Under the pieces are notes generated by a model. It had not been told where the DNA came from and ran no database searches. It was given only the letters and a program-made list of their open reading frames with translations. This document shows, piece after piece, positions 14,637 to 22,650 of a stretch of DNA of 36,952 nt (positions within the stretch are counted from its first letter, which is position 1; each line of letters begins with the position of its first letter). The position numbers and the translations under genes are program-made. Source of the stretch: Gammaproteobacteria bacterium (GTDB lineage Bacteria > Pseudomonadota > Gammaproteobacteria > Ga0077554 > Ga007554); NCBI GenBank assembly GCA_005240065.1, contig SBBG01000032.1:1-36952 (forward strand), given 5' to 3'.

Positions 14637-15773
14637 ATGCAGAAGAAACTGATTGCTTTGGCCGTTGCCGGTGCGCTGGCCGCCCCGCTGGCCGCGCAGG
14701 CGGATGTGGAGGTTTATGGTCAGGCGCGGATGTCGGTGGATTATAATAATAACGACACCCCGGTTACCGGTGATGACAAAAATGCCCTCGCCGTGTCCAG
14801 CAACAAGTCGCGCATCGGCTTCAAGGGCAGCGAGGATCTGGGCGGTGGCCTGAAGGCGCTGTGGCAGATCGAGCAGGGTGTGGAATTCGACACGGGCGCT
14901 TTTGCTGCTACGGCGCGTGACACCTTCCTGGGTCTGGGCGGCAACTTCGGCACCGTGCTGGCCGGCAAGCTGCGCACCCCGTACCGCACCTCCACCGAGC
15001 GTCTGGATGTGTTCATGGACACCAAGGCCGATTATAATGCCATCATCGGCAGCGCCGGCTATGGCATGCTGAGCGATAAGGACACCAATATCGGCAACCT
15101 GCGCACCAGCAATTCTCTGGCCTATGTGACCCCCGATCTTAACGGTTTCAAGGCCACGCTGGCCTTTGTTAGCAACTACAGCGATCTTCTGGACCAGAAG
15201 GGCGATAGCCTGCCCCGTTCCAAGGTGGAAGGTGACAGGAGCGCCTACAGCCTGAGCGGTACCTATGACAACGGCCCGTTGTACCTGGCGGCGGCCTATG
15301 AATCGCTGAGCAAGGCTGGTCTGGGCGCTAGCTTCTCCAGCCTCGGTAACATTCCTCCCATTACCCCCGGCAGCTACGCTGACACCAAGTCCTGGAAGGT
15401 TGGCGGCGGCTGGAACTTCGGTCAGGGTACCACGATCGGTGCGGTGTTCGAGAACATGGATCTGGGCGGCAATGTCAAGGACCGCAATGCCTGGTACCTG
15501 AGCGGCATGCACAAGATGGACGCCTTCAATGTCAAGGCGGCTTATGGCCAAGCGGACAATTGGAGCGGCACGGGCCTGAATGACACCGGCGCCACCTACT
15601 GGGCGATCGGCGGCGGTTATGAGCTGTCCAAGACCACCGAGGCGTATGCCCTGTATACCCAGGTCAGCAACGACAAGAATGGCAAATATGGTCTGGAGAC
15701 CATCAGTGGCTATAGCGACAAGGACGTCTCGTCCTTCTCCCTGGGCATCAAGCACATGTTCTCGTCCAAGTAA
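14637..15773 (+). CDS. Gram-negative general porin (first of a tandem pair)
   Basis: The 378-residue precursor has a signal peptide ending LAAQA before DVEVYGQARMSVDY, the usual start of general (OmpC/Porin_4-type) trimeric porins. SRIGFKGSEDLGGGLKALWQ and GTVLAGKLRTPY are family signatures. The final strand is SLGIKHMF followed by SSK. AAGGGAGAG lies upstream of the ATG. Such porins let small hydrophilic solutes cross the outer membrane. It is about half identical by eye to the next porin, indicating a local duplication. An intrinsic terminator separates them. Confidence 0.93.
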   Translation: MQKKLIALAVAGALAAPLAAQADVEVYGQARMSVDYNNNDTPVTGDDKNALAVSSNKSRIGFKGSEDLGGGLKALWQIEQGVEFDTGAFAATARDTFLGLGGNFGTVLAGKLRTPYRTSTERLDVFMDTKADYNAIIGSAGYGMLSDKDTNIGNLRTSNSLAYVTPDLNGFKATLAFVSNYSDLLDQKGDSLPRSKVEGDRSAYSLSGTYDNGPLYLAAAYESLSKAGLGASFSSLGNIPPITPGSYADTKSWKVGGGWNFGQGTTIGAVFENMDLGGNVKDRNAWYLSGMHKMDAFNVKAAYGQADNWSGTGLNDTGATYWAIGGGYELSKTTEAYALYTQVSNDKNGKYGLETISGYSDKDVSSFSLGIKHMFSSK

Positions 15774-15818
15774 TTGTGTGACGAGGACCGGGCGGCCTAT
15801 CGCGAATGAGGTGGGCAC

Positions 15819-15840
15819 GGCGGGAGTTTTGTCTCCCGCC
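15819..15840 (+). terminator. Hairpin after the first porin
   Basis: GGCGGGAG-TTTTGT-CTCCCGCC makes an 8-bp GC-rich stem 45 bases after the first porin stop. It lacks a U-tract and may act as a 3' stabiliser with the stronger terminator just downstream. Confidence 0.45.
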
Positions 15841-15884
15841 GCACCACATACCATCGCCAGCCGTTCGTAAGGCAGTATCCATCG

Positions 15885-15920
15885 ACGGGCATCTATTCGG
15901 TTAGATGCCCGTTTTTTTTT
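15885..15920 (+). terminator. Rho-independent terminator between the porins
   Basis: CGGGCATCTA, loop TTCGGT, TAGATGCCCG form a perfect 10-bp stem followed directly by nine T residues. This is a textbook intrinsic terminator, so the second porin may need its own promoter or partial read-through. Confidence 0.9.
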
Positions 15921-15969
15921 GCGGGGCGCGGGGGTGTGCCCTGCGTTTATTCATTTGAGAGAGGGGGAA

Positions 15970-17022
15970 ATGAAAAAAAGATTGATCGCTGTGGCGGTGG
16001 CGACCGCATTGATCGCGCCGCTGACCGCGCAGGCCGGGGTGGAGGTTTATGGCCAGGCGCGGATGTCGGTGGATTACGTCAACAATGACGATCCGACGGC
16101 GGGTAATGACAAGAGTGCCATGTCGGTGTCGAACAATGTGTCGCGCATTGGTTTCAAGGGCGATGAGGATTTGGGTAGCGGACTGAAGGCGATCTGGCAG
16201 ATCGAACAGCGGGTGGATTACGATACCGGCGGATTCGCCACCGGTGCGCGCAACACCTTTCTCGGGCTTGCGGGAGGTTTCGGCACGGCGCAGTTCGGTA
16301 AGTACGAGACGCCGTTGCGCCTGGTGACGCAGCGTATCGACATTTTTTCCGATACCCGTGCCGATTACAACGCCATCATCGGCAATGTCGGCGGCACATT
16401 GGTATTCGACAAGCGTAGCAATAATCTCATTTCCTACAGTTCGCCTGACATGCAGGGGTTCAAGGTGTCCGCCGCCTATGCGCCCAGCGACAAGACCGAT
16501 GACCTGCCCCGCACCACTGCTGACGGCGACAAGAATGTCGCTGGCGTGAGCGCGTCCTATGGAAATGGCCCGCTTTATCTGGGGGTTGGGTATGAGTCGC
16601 AGGGCAATTACACCGGCACGAATGATGCCAAGGCCACCCGTCTGGGCGGTTCCTGGGATTTCGGTCAGGGTACCACGATCGGCGGTGTCTGGGAGACAGC
16701 TGACAAAGGCGGCGCCAACGGCGACCGTAACGCCTGGTACGTTAACGCAGCGCACAAGATCGGATATACCACCCTGAAGGCGGCGGTGGCCGGGGCGGGT
16801 GATCTGGGTAGTACGGCGGATTCGGGGGCGATGCAATATTCGCTGGGCGCGTTCCATGCGCTGTCGAAGACTACCGAGGTCTACGCTCTGTACACGATGG
16901 TGAATAACGACAAGAACGGTGGTTATGGTCTGTGGAACGGTCAGTTGACGGCCAAGGGCTACGGTGACAAGAGTGTGTATGCCCTGTCGCTGGGCATGAA
17001 CATCAAGTTCTCGTCAAAATAA
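15970..17022 (+). CDS. Gram-negative general porin (second of a tandem pair)
   Basis: This 350-residue paralogue shares the signal peptide pattern (LTAQA before GVEVYGQARMSVDYV), the SRIGFKGDEDLGSGLKAIWQ segment and the final strand (SLGMNIKFSSK) with the first porin. It differs mainly in loops, where it is shorter by about 28 residues. The ATG at 15970 follows GAGAGAGGGGG. The longer open frame upstream reads through the terminator and is not used. A UUCG-loop terminator follows at 17061. Pore size or selectivity may differ between the two copies. Confidence 0.93.
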   Translation: MKKRLIAVAVATALIAPLTAQAGVEVYGQARMSVDYVNNDDPTAGNDKSAMSVSNNVSRIGFKGDEDLGSGLKAIWQIEQRVDYDTGGFATGARNTFLGLAGGFGTAQFGKYETPLRLVTQRIDIFSDTRADYNAIIGNVGGTLVFDKRSNNLISYSSPDMQGFKVSAAYAPSDKTDDLPRTTADGDKNVAGVSASYGNGPLYLGVGYESQGNYTGTNDAKATRLGGSWDFGQGTTIGGVWETADKGGANGDRNAWYVNAAHKIGYTTLKAAVAGAGDLGSTADSGAMQYSLGAFHALSKTTEVYALYTMVNNDKNGGYGLWNGQLTAKGYGDKSVYALSLGMNIKFSSK

Positions 17023-17060
17023 CAGAGGCGGGTTTACGTCTCTCCCTCTATTGTGGGGTT

Positions 17061-17087
17061 ATGGGCGCCTTCGGGCGCCCATCTTTT
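17061..17087 (+). terminator. Intrinsic terminator with UUCG tetraloop after the second porin
   Basis: ATGGGCGCC, loop TTCG, GGCGCCCAT make a 9-bp stem closed by C(UUCG)G, a very stable tetraloop, followed by CTTTTC. Confidence 0.85.
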
Positions 17088-17088
17088 C

Positions 17089-17239
17089 GGGTACACCTGA
17101 AAATTCGCTGAAGCCGTGATGGCGGCGTTGGAAATGCGCTCAAAATGCGGGCCGGGAAGCGGCGGACCTCGTGTACACGCCGCTCTTTTACCCATTTCCG
17201 CCTTGCCCTCGCACCTTGATCGAATTTTTACGAGTGCCC
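17089..17239 (+). repeat. Family A interspersed palindromic element, copy 2 (long subtype)
   Basis: It begins GGGTACACCTGAAAATTCGC and ends GATCGAATTTTTACGAGTGCCC. It shares the GCTGAAGCCG(T/C)GATGGC and CGCCTTG segments with the other copies. It has the extra GGGCCGGGAAGCGG segment that defines the long subtype. The internal stem is imperfect. It lies between the porin terminator and the Uma2 gene. Confidence 0.8.
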
Positions 17240-17328
17240 TTATTGATGAGGCGCGTGGAGTTTGCCTGTCCCGCCGCTTTAGAGCTATGATGTTCCCCAA
17301 CCAATTTTGATCTGGAGCAGGCTGGATT

Positions 17329-17889
17329 ATGGCGCTGAACGCCCATCTGTTGCCGCTGAGCGTAGAAGATTACCTGGAAGGCGAGTTGCACAGCGAGATA
17401 CGCCATGAATATGTGGCGGGCCGCGTGTTCGCCATGACGGGTACCAGCCGCGCGCACAACCTGATTGCCCTCAACATTGCGACGGCGTTGCACGCCCATC
17501 TGCGCGGCGGGCCATGCCGGGTATTCATGTCCGATCTCAAGGTGCGGGTGGAGAAGGCCGATGCCTTTTATTATCCCGATATCGCCGTCACCTGCCATCC
17601 CGCCGATACCCAACCCTATTATCTTACCCATCCCCGCCTGATCGTCGAGGTGCTTTCTCCTTCCACCGAGGGAATCGACCGGCGCGAGAAGCTGCTCGCC
17701 TACCAGTCGCTGGACAGTCTCGATGAATACGTGCTGGTGGCGCAAGACACCGTTCAGGTGGAGGTCTACCGCCGCGACGGCACGGGCGGCTGGTGGTTGT
17801 ACACCTGTGGCGAGGGCGAGGAGCTGCGCCTCGATGCGGTGGATCTCGTTCTACCTGTCGCGGCCATCTATCAGGACGTGCCGTTTTAG
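17329..17889 (+). CDS. Uma2-type (DUF820) PD-(D/E)XK nuclease-fold protein
   Basis: The 186-residue protein matches the Uma2/DUF820 family. It has HEYVAGRVFAMTG, then YYPDIAVTC with Asp84, LIVEVLSPST with Glu107, and REKLLAYQSL with Lys121, the expected nuclease-fold acidic and basic positions. GGAGCAGG precedes the ATG. These proteins are numerous in cyanobacteria and also found in proteobacteria; their true role is unsettled, with transposon-related or restriction-like activity suspected. The gene is flanked on both sides by long-subtype family A repeats (17089-17239 and 17943-18094), which suggests acquisition or movement as a unit. Confidence 0.9.
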   Translation: MALNAHLLPLSVEDYLEGELHSEIRHEYVAGRVFAMTGTSRAHNLIALNIATALHAHLRGGPCRVFMSDLKVRVEKADAFYYPDIAVTCHPADTQPYYLTHPRLIVEVLSPSTEGIDRREKLLAYQSLDSLDEYVLVAQDTVQVEVYRRDGTGGWWLYTCGEGEELRLDAVDLVLPVAAIYQDVPF

Positions 17890-17942
17890 AATCGGTTCAG
17901 TTTATCCTCCCCTATCCTTTTCCAGGGGGAGAAGGGGTAGGG

Positions 17943-18094
17943 GGTGATTCTAAAAATTCGCTGAAGCCGCGATGGCGGCGTTGGAAAGGCGCTCAAAATG
18001 CGGGGCCGGGAAGCGGTAGGCTCTGTGTACACTGCGCTTTTTCGCGCATTTCCGCCTTGCTCTTGCGCCTTGATCGAATTTTTAGAAGCGCCCC
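17943..18094 (+). repeat. Family A interspersed palindromic element, copy 3 (long subtype)
   Basis: It begins GGTGATTCTAAAAATTCGC and ends GATCGAATTTTTAGAAGCGC. Like copy 2 it carries the GGGCCGGGAAGCGG insertion. It stands directly upstream of the promoter of the cytochrome cluster and has the same orientation as copy 4 at the cluster's far end. Confidence 0.85.
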
Positions 18095-18098
18095 AGAA

Positions 18099-18128
18099 TT
18101 GACAGCGCAAAACCCCCTATGTTAGAAA
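18099..18128 (+). promoter_or_regulatory. Candidate promoter of the cytochrome cluster
   Basis: TTGACA (18099-18104) matches the -35 consensus exactly. TAGAAA (18123-18128) after 18 bases is a 4/6 -10. A start site near 18135 would leave the ribosome binding site AAGGA (18131-18135) at the very 5' end, so the real start may be slightly different. Confidence 0.45.
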
Positions 18129-18143
18129 GCAAGGACAACGAGG

Positions 18144-19007
18144 GTGGCAGAATTGAAAATAAATCGCCAAATACTATCGTTGCCTGGGAGAGGGCTCGTT
18201 GTCGGTGCATTGCTGCTGGTCGCGGCTGGTGCGGTGTTTTTCGCCGCCGATGGCGCGCGTGCGGGCATTTTCAACACCAAGCACAATCTCGGCAGCACCG
18301 GTCTGAACGCGGCCAGCCAGTTCAGCGGCACGCGGGAGATTTGCGTCTTCTGTCACACCCCTCATGGCGGCAACGAGGCTGCCGCGGTTCCATTGTGGAA
18401 CCGTACTCTTGATCCCAACGGCTTCCAGACTTACGACCAGATGGGGACGACCACGCTCGATGCCCACGTCGAGCAGATCGGTTCGGTGTCTCTGGCCTGC
18501 CTGTCCTGCCATGACGGCACCCAGGCGATGGATTCGCTGTTGAACGAACCCGGCTCGGGGCGGGTCTTTCCGGGCTTTTCGGGGGGCATCTGGAGCGGCC
18601 AGGCGGCGAGCGTCGGCGGCCGGATCGGTCCGCCGGGGGTCATCACCAATCTGGGCAAGGATTTGACCAATGACCACCCTGTAGGTATTCAATATGCAGG
18701 GGGCGGGTATTCGGCGTCCAACCCTTCCGGCCCTGGGGCGGACAAGGATTTCAATCAGGCCAATACGGCGGTTGTCGGTTCGGAGCGGGTATGGTGGGTG
18801 AATACTCCGGTGGAGGGCTCGCTGGCCTTTGAAAAAACGGATATGAAGCTCTATACCCGCATCGGCACGCGCGGCCGCTATGCCGGCGAGCCGCAGCCTT
18901 ACGTGGAATGTGCCTCGTGCCACGATCCGCATGTCGATTACAACCCGACGTTTTTGCGGATAGACCCCAAGGGCAGTGCGGTGTGCCTGACTTGTCATGC
19001 AAAATAG
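18144..19007 (+). CDS. Tetraheme c-type cytochrome
   Basis: The 287-residue protein has a signal sequence (hydrophobic residues 18-36, cleavage probably near ARA before GIFNTKHN). It has four CXXCH motifs with cysteines at 67, 119, 256 and 281. The arrangement ICVFCHTPHG, CLSCHDG, DLTNDHPVG, ECASCHDPH and CLTCH is that of doubled-CXXCH cytochromes, and it closely matches the N-terminal 300 residues of the 11-heme protein at 28166. The start is a GTG with AAGGA eight bases upstream. It overlaps the prolyl isomerase gene by 11 bases. It probably carries electrons in or across the envelope; exact location is unknown. Confidence 0.9.
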   Translation: MAELKINRQILSLPGRGLVVGALLLVAAGAVFFAADGARAGIFNTKHNLGSTGLNAASQFSGTREICVFCHTPHGGNEAAAVPLWNRTLDPNGFQTYDQMGTTTLDAHVEQIGSVSLACLSCHDGTQAMDSLLNEPGSGRVFPGFSGGIWSGQAASVGGRIGPPGVITNLGKDLTNDHPVGIQYAGGGYSASNPSGPGADKDFNQANTAVVGSERVWWVNTPVEGSLAFEKTDMKLYTRIGTRGRYAGEPQPYVECASCHDPHVDYNPTFLRIDPKGSAVCLTCHAK

Positions 19008-19983
19008 GAGTGGCCGTTTCGCCGCATTTGCTTTGATCGCTGGACTGATGGCGGGGGGCGCCGCCAGTGCGGGTGAAGGTGGCGTTGCGTCAGGCGTGCA
19101 GCAGCCCTTCGCCGTGGTCGGCGGCGAGGCGATCCCGATGGAGGCATATCAATCGGCGTTCCACGAGGGTGCGCGTCGCCGGTTTTTTCATGGCGCGCCC
19201 TCGCCCGAGCAGATGGCCGCCTGGCGGCGCGAGGTGGGCCAGGAATTGATCGACCGCGTGTTGCTGCGGCAGGAGGCGAAACGGCGCGGTTTGACGGCGG
19301 ATGAGGTGGCGGTGGCCGCCAAGCTGGTGCAATTAGAGGAGGGATTCCGCGAAAGCGCGCAGTGGCAGGCCGAGCGAGTGCAGGCGTTGCCGCGGTTGCG
19401 CGCCAGGCTGGAGGAAGGCGAGCTGCTGGAGCGTCTGGAGACCGAGGTGCGGCGCGTACCGGAGCCCAGCGCGGAAGAGGTGCTCAAGTATTACCAGACG
19501 CACCCCGGCAAGTTCACCGCGCCTGAGCGGACGAAGGTTTCCCTGATTCTGCTTAAGGTGGAGCCTTCCGCGCCGGTGGCGGCCTGGAAAGCGGCGGAAG
19601 AAGAGGCGGCGCGGCTGGTGGAGCGGTTGCGCCAAGGGGCGGACTTTGCCGATTTGGCGCGCTTGCATTCAGGCGACGCTTCGGCGGGAAAGGGTGGCGA
19701 TCTGGGCTATGTCCATCGGGGCATGTTGGCCAAGGAGGCGCAGCAGGCGCTCGATGGTCTCAAGCCGGGCGAGATTGCCGCGCCGCTGGTGTTGCTGCGC
19801 GGGGTAGCGATATTGCGCCTGGATGAGCGCATCGCGCCGGTGCTGAGCGATTTCGATGCGTCCCGTCAGCGGGCGCGCGATTTGCTGGCGAGGGAACGAG
19901 GGGGGATGGCATGGCAGGCGTTGATCGATCGATTGCGCAAGGAGACGCCGGTAGTTGTGAATGAGAAAGATGCGGCTCCGTGA
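18997..19983 (+). CDS. Parvulin-type peptidyl-prolyl cis-trans isomerase (SurA/PrsA-like)
   Basis: The 328-residue protein has a signal peptide (cleavage likely after ASA). It has an N-terminal chaperone-like helical region (LIDRVLLRQEAKRRGL is typical of SurA/PpiD) and one parvulin domain in residues of about 175-270. That domain shows RTKVSLILLKV, ADFADLARLHSGD, KGGDLGYVHRGML and GEIAAPLVL. It should assist folding of periplasmic or outer-membrane proteins. Its start lies inside the tetraheme cytochrome gene, so it is probably devoted to this cluster, for example to the beta-barrel encoded next or to the cytochromes. Confidence 0.92.
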   Translation: MQNRSGRFAAFALIAGLMAGGAASAGEGGVASGVQQPFAVVGGEAIPMEAYQSAFHEGARRRFFHGAPSPEQMAAWRREVGQELIDRVLLRQEAKRRGLTADEVAVAAKLVQLEEGFRESAQWQAERVQALPRLRARLEEGELLERLETEVRRVPEPSAEEVLKYYQTHPGKFTAPERTKVSLILLKVEPSAPVAAWKAAEEEAARLVERLRQGADFADLARLHSGDASAGKGGDLGYVHRGMLAKEAQQALDGLKPGEIAAPLVLLRGVAILRLDERIAPVLSDFDASRQRARDLLARERGGMAWQALIDRLRKETPVVVNEKDAAP

Positions 19984-20007
19984 GGACACGGGGCCGTCAG
20001 AACAAGT

Positions 20008-20133
20008 ATTAACCCGGCAATCAAATATAGATCGTCATTACCCGGTGTTGCGTAGTTTCGCAGGGTGCGTGAGACGCGCCCTACACATGGGAGAAAAGCC
20101 GGAAAAGTAGATGAATTTGATTGCCGGGTTAAT
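20008..20133. repeat. Element bounded by 19-bp perfect inverted repeats, containing a family B half copy
   Basis: ATTAACCCGGCAATCAAAT (20008-20026) and its exact reverse complement (20115-20133) bound a 126-base segment. Inside it, CAGGGTGCGTGAGACGCGCCCTAC (20061-20084, given here as arms AGGGTGCGT and GCGCCCT) is a short family B palindrome. It lies between the isomerase and barrel genes. It may be a small mobile element, or a large transcript hairpin that separates the first two genes from the rest. Confidence 0.7.
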
Positions 20134-20171
20134 TAACATTGTTTAATCAATAAAAAATTTTCGCTATTTGG

Positions 20172-22079
20172 GTGAGGGGCGCGCCGCTGCTGCGGTTGAC
20201 GATGCGAATGCCATACCGTATGTATATCGGCGGATCCGACGCCAGGCTGTGTGTGCTGGCGTTGCTCGTGTTCGCGTGGCCGGCGCGCGGCCTGGCGGTG
20301 ACGGTCGGGCCTGCCGAAGTAACCGGCAGCGTCGGCTACAACTATCGCGCGCTGAACGGGCCGGGAGACAACAAAACGGCCAGTAATCAGTTCCTCGTCA
20401 ATCTTCGTGCTAACTCCTATCTTTGGGAGCCTTGGCTTGCGACCGTCGAAGGCGGGGTGACCTTGACGCAGGATGCCACCGATCTCAAGAACACCAATCC
20501 CGCCAGTGGCGCCCGGAATACCGATACAAGCATTGTGACTGGCGAATTCAATCTCAACGTGTTGCCGCAAAGCCGCACGCCGTTCGGTCTGCGCTATCTG
20601 GCGAGCAACAGCCGTGTCGATGCCGGCCGGATCAGCAGCGCGCCGGTGATGTTCACCAATCTCGATTTCGACACCCGTCGCCTGGAGCTGCGGCAGTCCT
20701 ACCTCACCGAGCAGAATGACCGTTTTATGGTGCGCTATGATACATCGAGCTGGAGTTCCACCACCGATGGCAAGTACGACGATACGTTGTTTGGCGCGGA
20801 AGTCGATTTCCGGCGTCCCAAGCATAACCTGCTGGTCAAGCTGAGCCAGGGAACGACGGAGCATTCGCTGGCGAGCCTGCGCAACGAAAACCTGATTTTC
20901 GATCTGAGCCATTTCTATACCGCTTCGCCCGCCTTGCGCGTCGATACCAAGGCCAGTTATTACACGTTCGATCGTTCCTTCCGGGTAACCAGCGCCAGTG
21001 CCACCTACGGCACCAGCACCAGCGACATCGCGCAGCTTTCGAGCTTCCTATTTCTCCGCCCCGAGGGTGGACGCCTTTCGCTCAGTGGTGGCTTGCGTGC
21101 CTTCCGGCTGGAAGGCAAGACGGCTCTGGACAGCAACGATTCGCTCAATCTGAATGGCAATGCCGGGGCGTTTTATCAATACAATAAACGCTTGCGCTTC
21201 GATGGCAGTATCGCTGCCAACTACGCCGACAGCAGTAATATCGGAACCCGTACCACACGGCAGCAGGCGGGCGTGCTCTATCAATCGGATGTTGTCGATC
21301 TTTTTCAGGGTGGTGCGACCTGGCAGTGGTATGCCAATGCCTCGGCGGACAACCAGACCAATAAAACCGATCAGCCGGGCGCGAAGGGTGAGAGCCGCCA
21401 GTCTGCGTATGGCACATTGGCGCACAATGGGCAAAAAACGTGGTTCGCCAGCGAAACGTCTTCGATCAGACTGAGCTTGGGACAGTCCTTGAACGGTTTT
21501 TACCGTTTTGGTGGCGGCGAGACCATTACCACCCAGCAGGATCATCAGGGCACGCTGACCAATCGGCAGTTTTCCGGTATTTCCTCGGCTAACACCCGGC
21601 TGGATCATACCGGTACTCTGGCCTGGAATCAGTCAGCTGATGGAGGTAGTTCGAGCGCGATGCTGACGATGTCGGATTCGCGCAGCCTGTCCGATGCCAA
21701 GGACAGTCAGCAATTGGTCAATGTGCAGGTGATGCGCAGTCAGCCCATTACGGGTTCGAGTTTTTTGACCGGCAATCTGACCTTGCAGCAGGTACGGCTG
21801 GATTTTCCCGGCGCGGGGCTCGCCGCCAGTAATGTGACGACGGCGACCGGCCGGATCGATTACCAGCATTCCAATCTGCTCGGTATTGCGAACCTGCGTT
21901 TTTTGTCCAACCTGTTCATTTCCAGGGCGACTTCGCAGCAGGCGATCGACCGGGCCGAATGGGATAACCGGCTGGATTATGCGATCGGACTGCTGGATAC
22001 CAGCTTGAGCTTGCGTTTGATCCAGATCGACGGGCAAAATTCCAATCTGTTGATGTTCAGGGTTGCGCGACGGTTTTGA
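20172..22079 (+). CDS. Predicted outer-membrane beta-barrel protein of the cytochrome cluster
   Basis: The precursor is 635 residues, with a hydrophobic signal segment (LCVLALLVFAWPARGLA) before VTVGPAEVTG. The mature chain consists of repeated amphipathic strands with alternating polar and aromatic residues, such as NQFLVNLRANSYLW, FMVRYDTSSWSS and RVDTKASYYTFD. It ends in LLMFRVARRF with a C-terminal Phe, the usual BAM recognition signature. Its size is close to MtrB-type barrels (about 700 residues), but the N-terminal CXXC of MtrB is missing. I infer a barrel that could sheath cytochromes. The start is uncertain: GTG at 20172, or ATG at 20202, 20211 or 20220; none has a clear ribosome binding site. 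Confidence 0.8.
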   Translation: MRGAPLLRLTMRMPYRMYIGGSDARLCVLALLVFAWPARGLAVTVGPAEVTGSVGYNYRALNGPGDNKTASNQFLVNLRANSYLWEPWLATVEGGVTLTQDATDLKNTNPASGARNTDTSIVTGEFNLNVLPQSRTPFGLRYLASNSRVDAGRISSAPVMFTNLDFDTRRLELRQSYLTEQNDRFMVRYDTSSWSSTTDGKYDDTLFGAEVDFRRPKHNLLVKLSQGTTEHSLASLRNENLIFDLSHFYTASPALRVDTKASYYTFDRSFRVTSASATYGTSTSDIAQLSSFLFLRPEGGRLSLSGGLRAFRLEGKTALDSNDSLNLNGNAGAFYQYNKRLRFDGSIAANYADSSNIGTRTTRQQAGVLYQSDVVDLFQGGATWQWYANASADNQTNKTDQPGAKGESRQSAYGTLAHNGQKTWFASETSSIRLSLGQSLNGFYRFGGGETITTQQDHQGTLTNRQFSGISSANTRLDHTGTLAWNQSADGGSSSAMLTMSDSRSLSDAKDSQQLVNVQVMRSQPITGSSFLTGNLTLQQVRLDFPGAGLAASNVTTATGRIDYQHSNLLGIANLRFLSNLFISRATSQQAIDRAEWDNRLDYAIGLLDTSLSLRLIQIDGQNSNLLMFRVARRF

Positions 22080-22160
22080 TGGAATGTGTTAGAGTTCATG
22101 AAGAATAATCGGTAGAATTGTTATTTTATGGTTTGATAATCAAAACGGGAGGGTATGAGT

Positions 22161-22631
22161 ATGTTTGCTTTGAAAACTCGCCTTATGCTGCGTGCCGCAG
22201 TGATGGGGATCGTTGCATGGCTGGCGATATTGGCAATGCCGGCGCCGGCCCATGCGGAGTATGGCGATGTAGTGATCAACAACTTCTCCGACGCGGCGGG
22301 GATGAGACCGGCGGTATTCTCGCACTGGTTCCACCGTATCCGCTTTCGCTGCAAGGTCTGCCACGCCGATCTGGGGTTCCAGTTCAAGGCGGGCGGCAAC
22401 AAGATCAACATGGCCAAGATCATCGACGGCAAGTTCTGTGGCGCCTGCCATAACGGTGAAATCGCCTGGTCGGTGGAAAACTGCGGCATGTGTCATTCCG
22501 GCGTGCCGGGTTCGCCCACCCACTTCCATGGAAGCACGGTGCAAACCCTGGTGGCTCCGCCTTATCAGCCCCTGGGTGGTGCAGCGCCCGCCGCCGCGCC
22601 GCAGCAGGCCCCGGTTGCGCCCAAAAAGTGA
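22161..22631 (+). CDS. Triheme c7-type cytochrome, first copy
   Basis: This 156-residue protein has a signal peptide (cleavage after AHA before EYGDV). It has three CXXCH motifs with cysteines at 64, 93 and 108. The pattern FSHWFHRIRFRCKVCH, NKINMAKIIDGKFCGACH, CGMCH is that of c7-type triheme domains (the domain repeated in the Geobacter dodecaheme GSU1996). The C-terminus is a Pro/Ala tail. Two ATG codons compete; the one at 22161 is seven bases from GGGAGGG, the one at 22155 only one base, so I chose 22161. It probably shuttles electrons in the periplasm. Confidence 0.92.
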   Translation: MFALKTRLMLRAAVMGIVAWLAILAMPAPAHAEYGDVVINNFSDAAGMRPAVFSHWFHRIRFRCKVCHADLGFQFKAGGNKINMAKIIDGKFCGACHNGEIAWSVENCGMCHSGVPGSPTHFHGSTVQTLVAPPYQPLGGAAPAAAPQQAPVAPKK

Positions 22632-22650
22632 CAGATAGAGGAAAAAGAAC

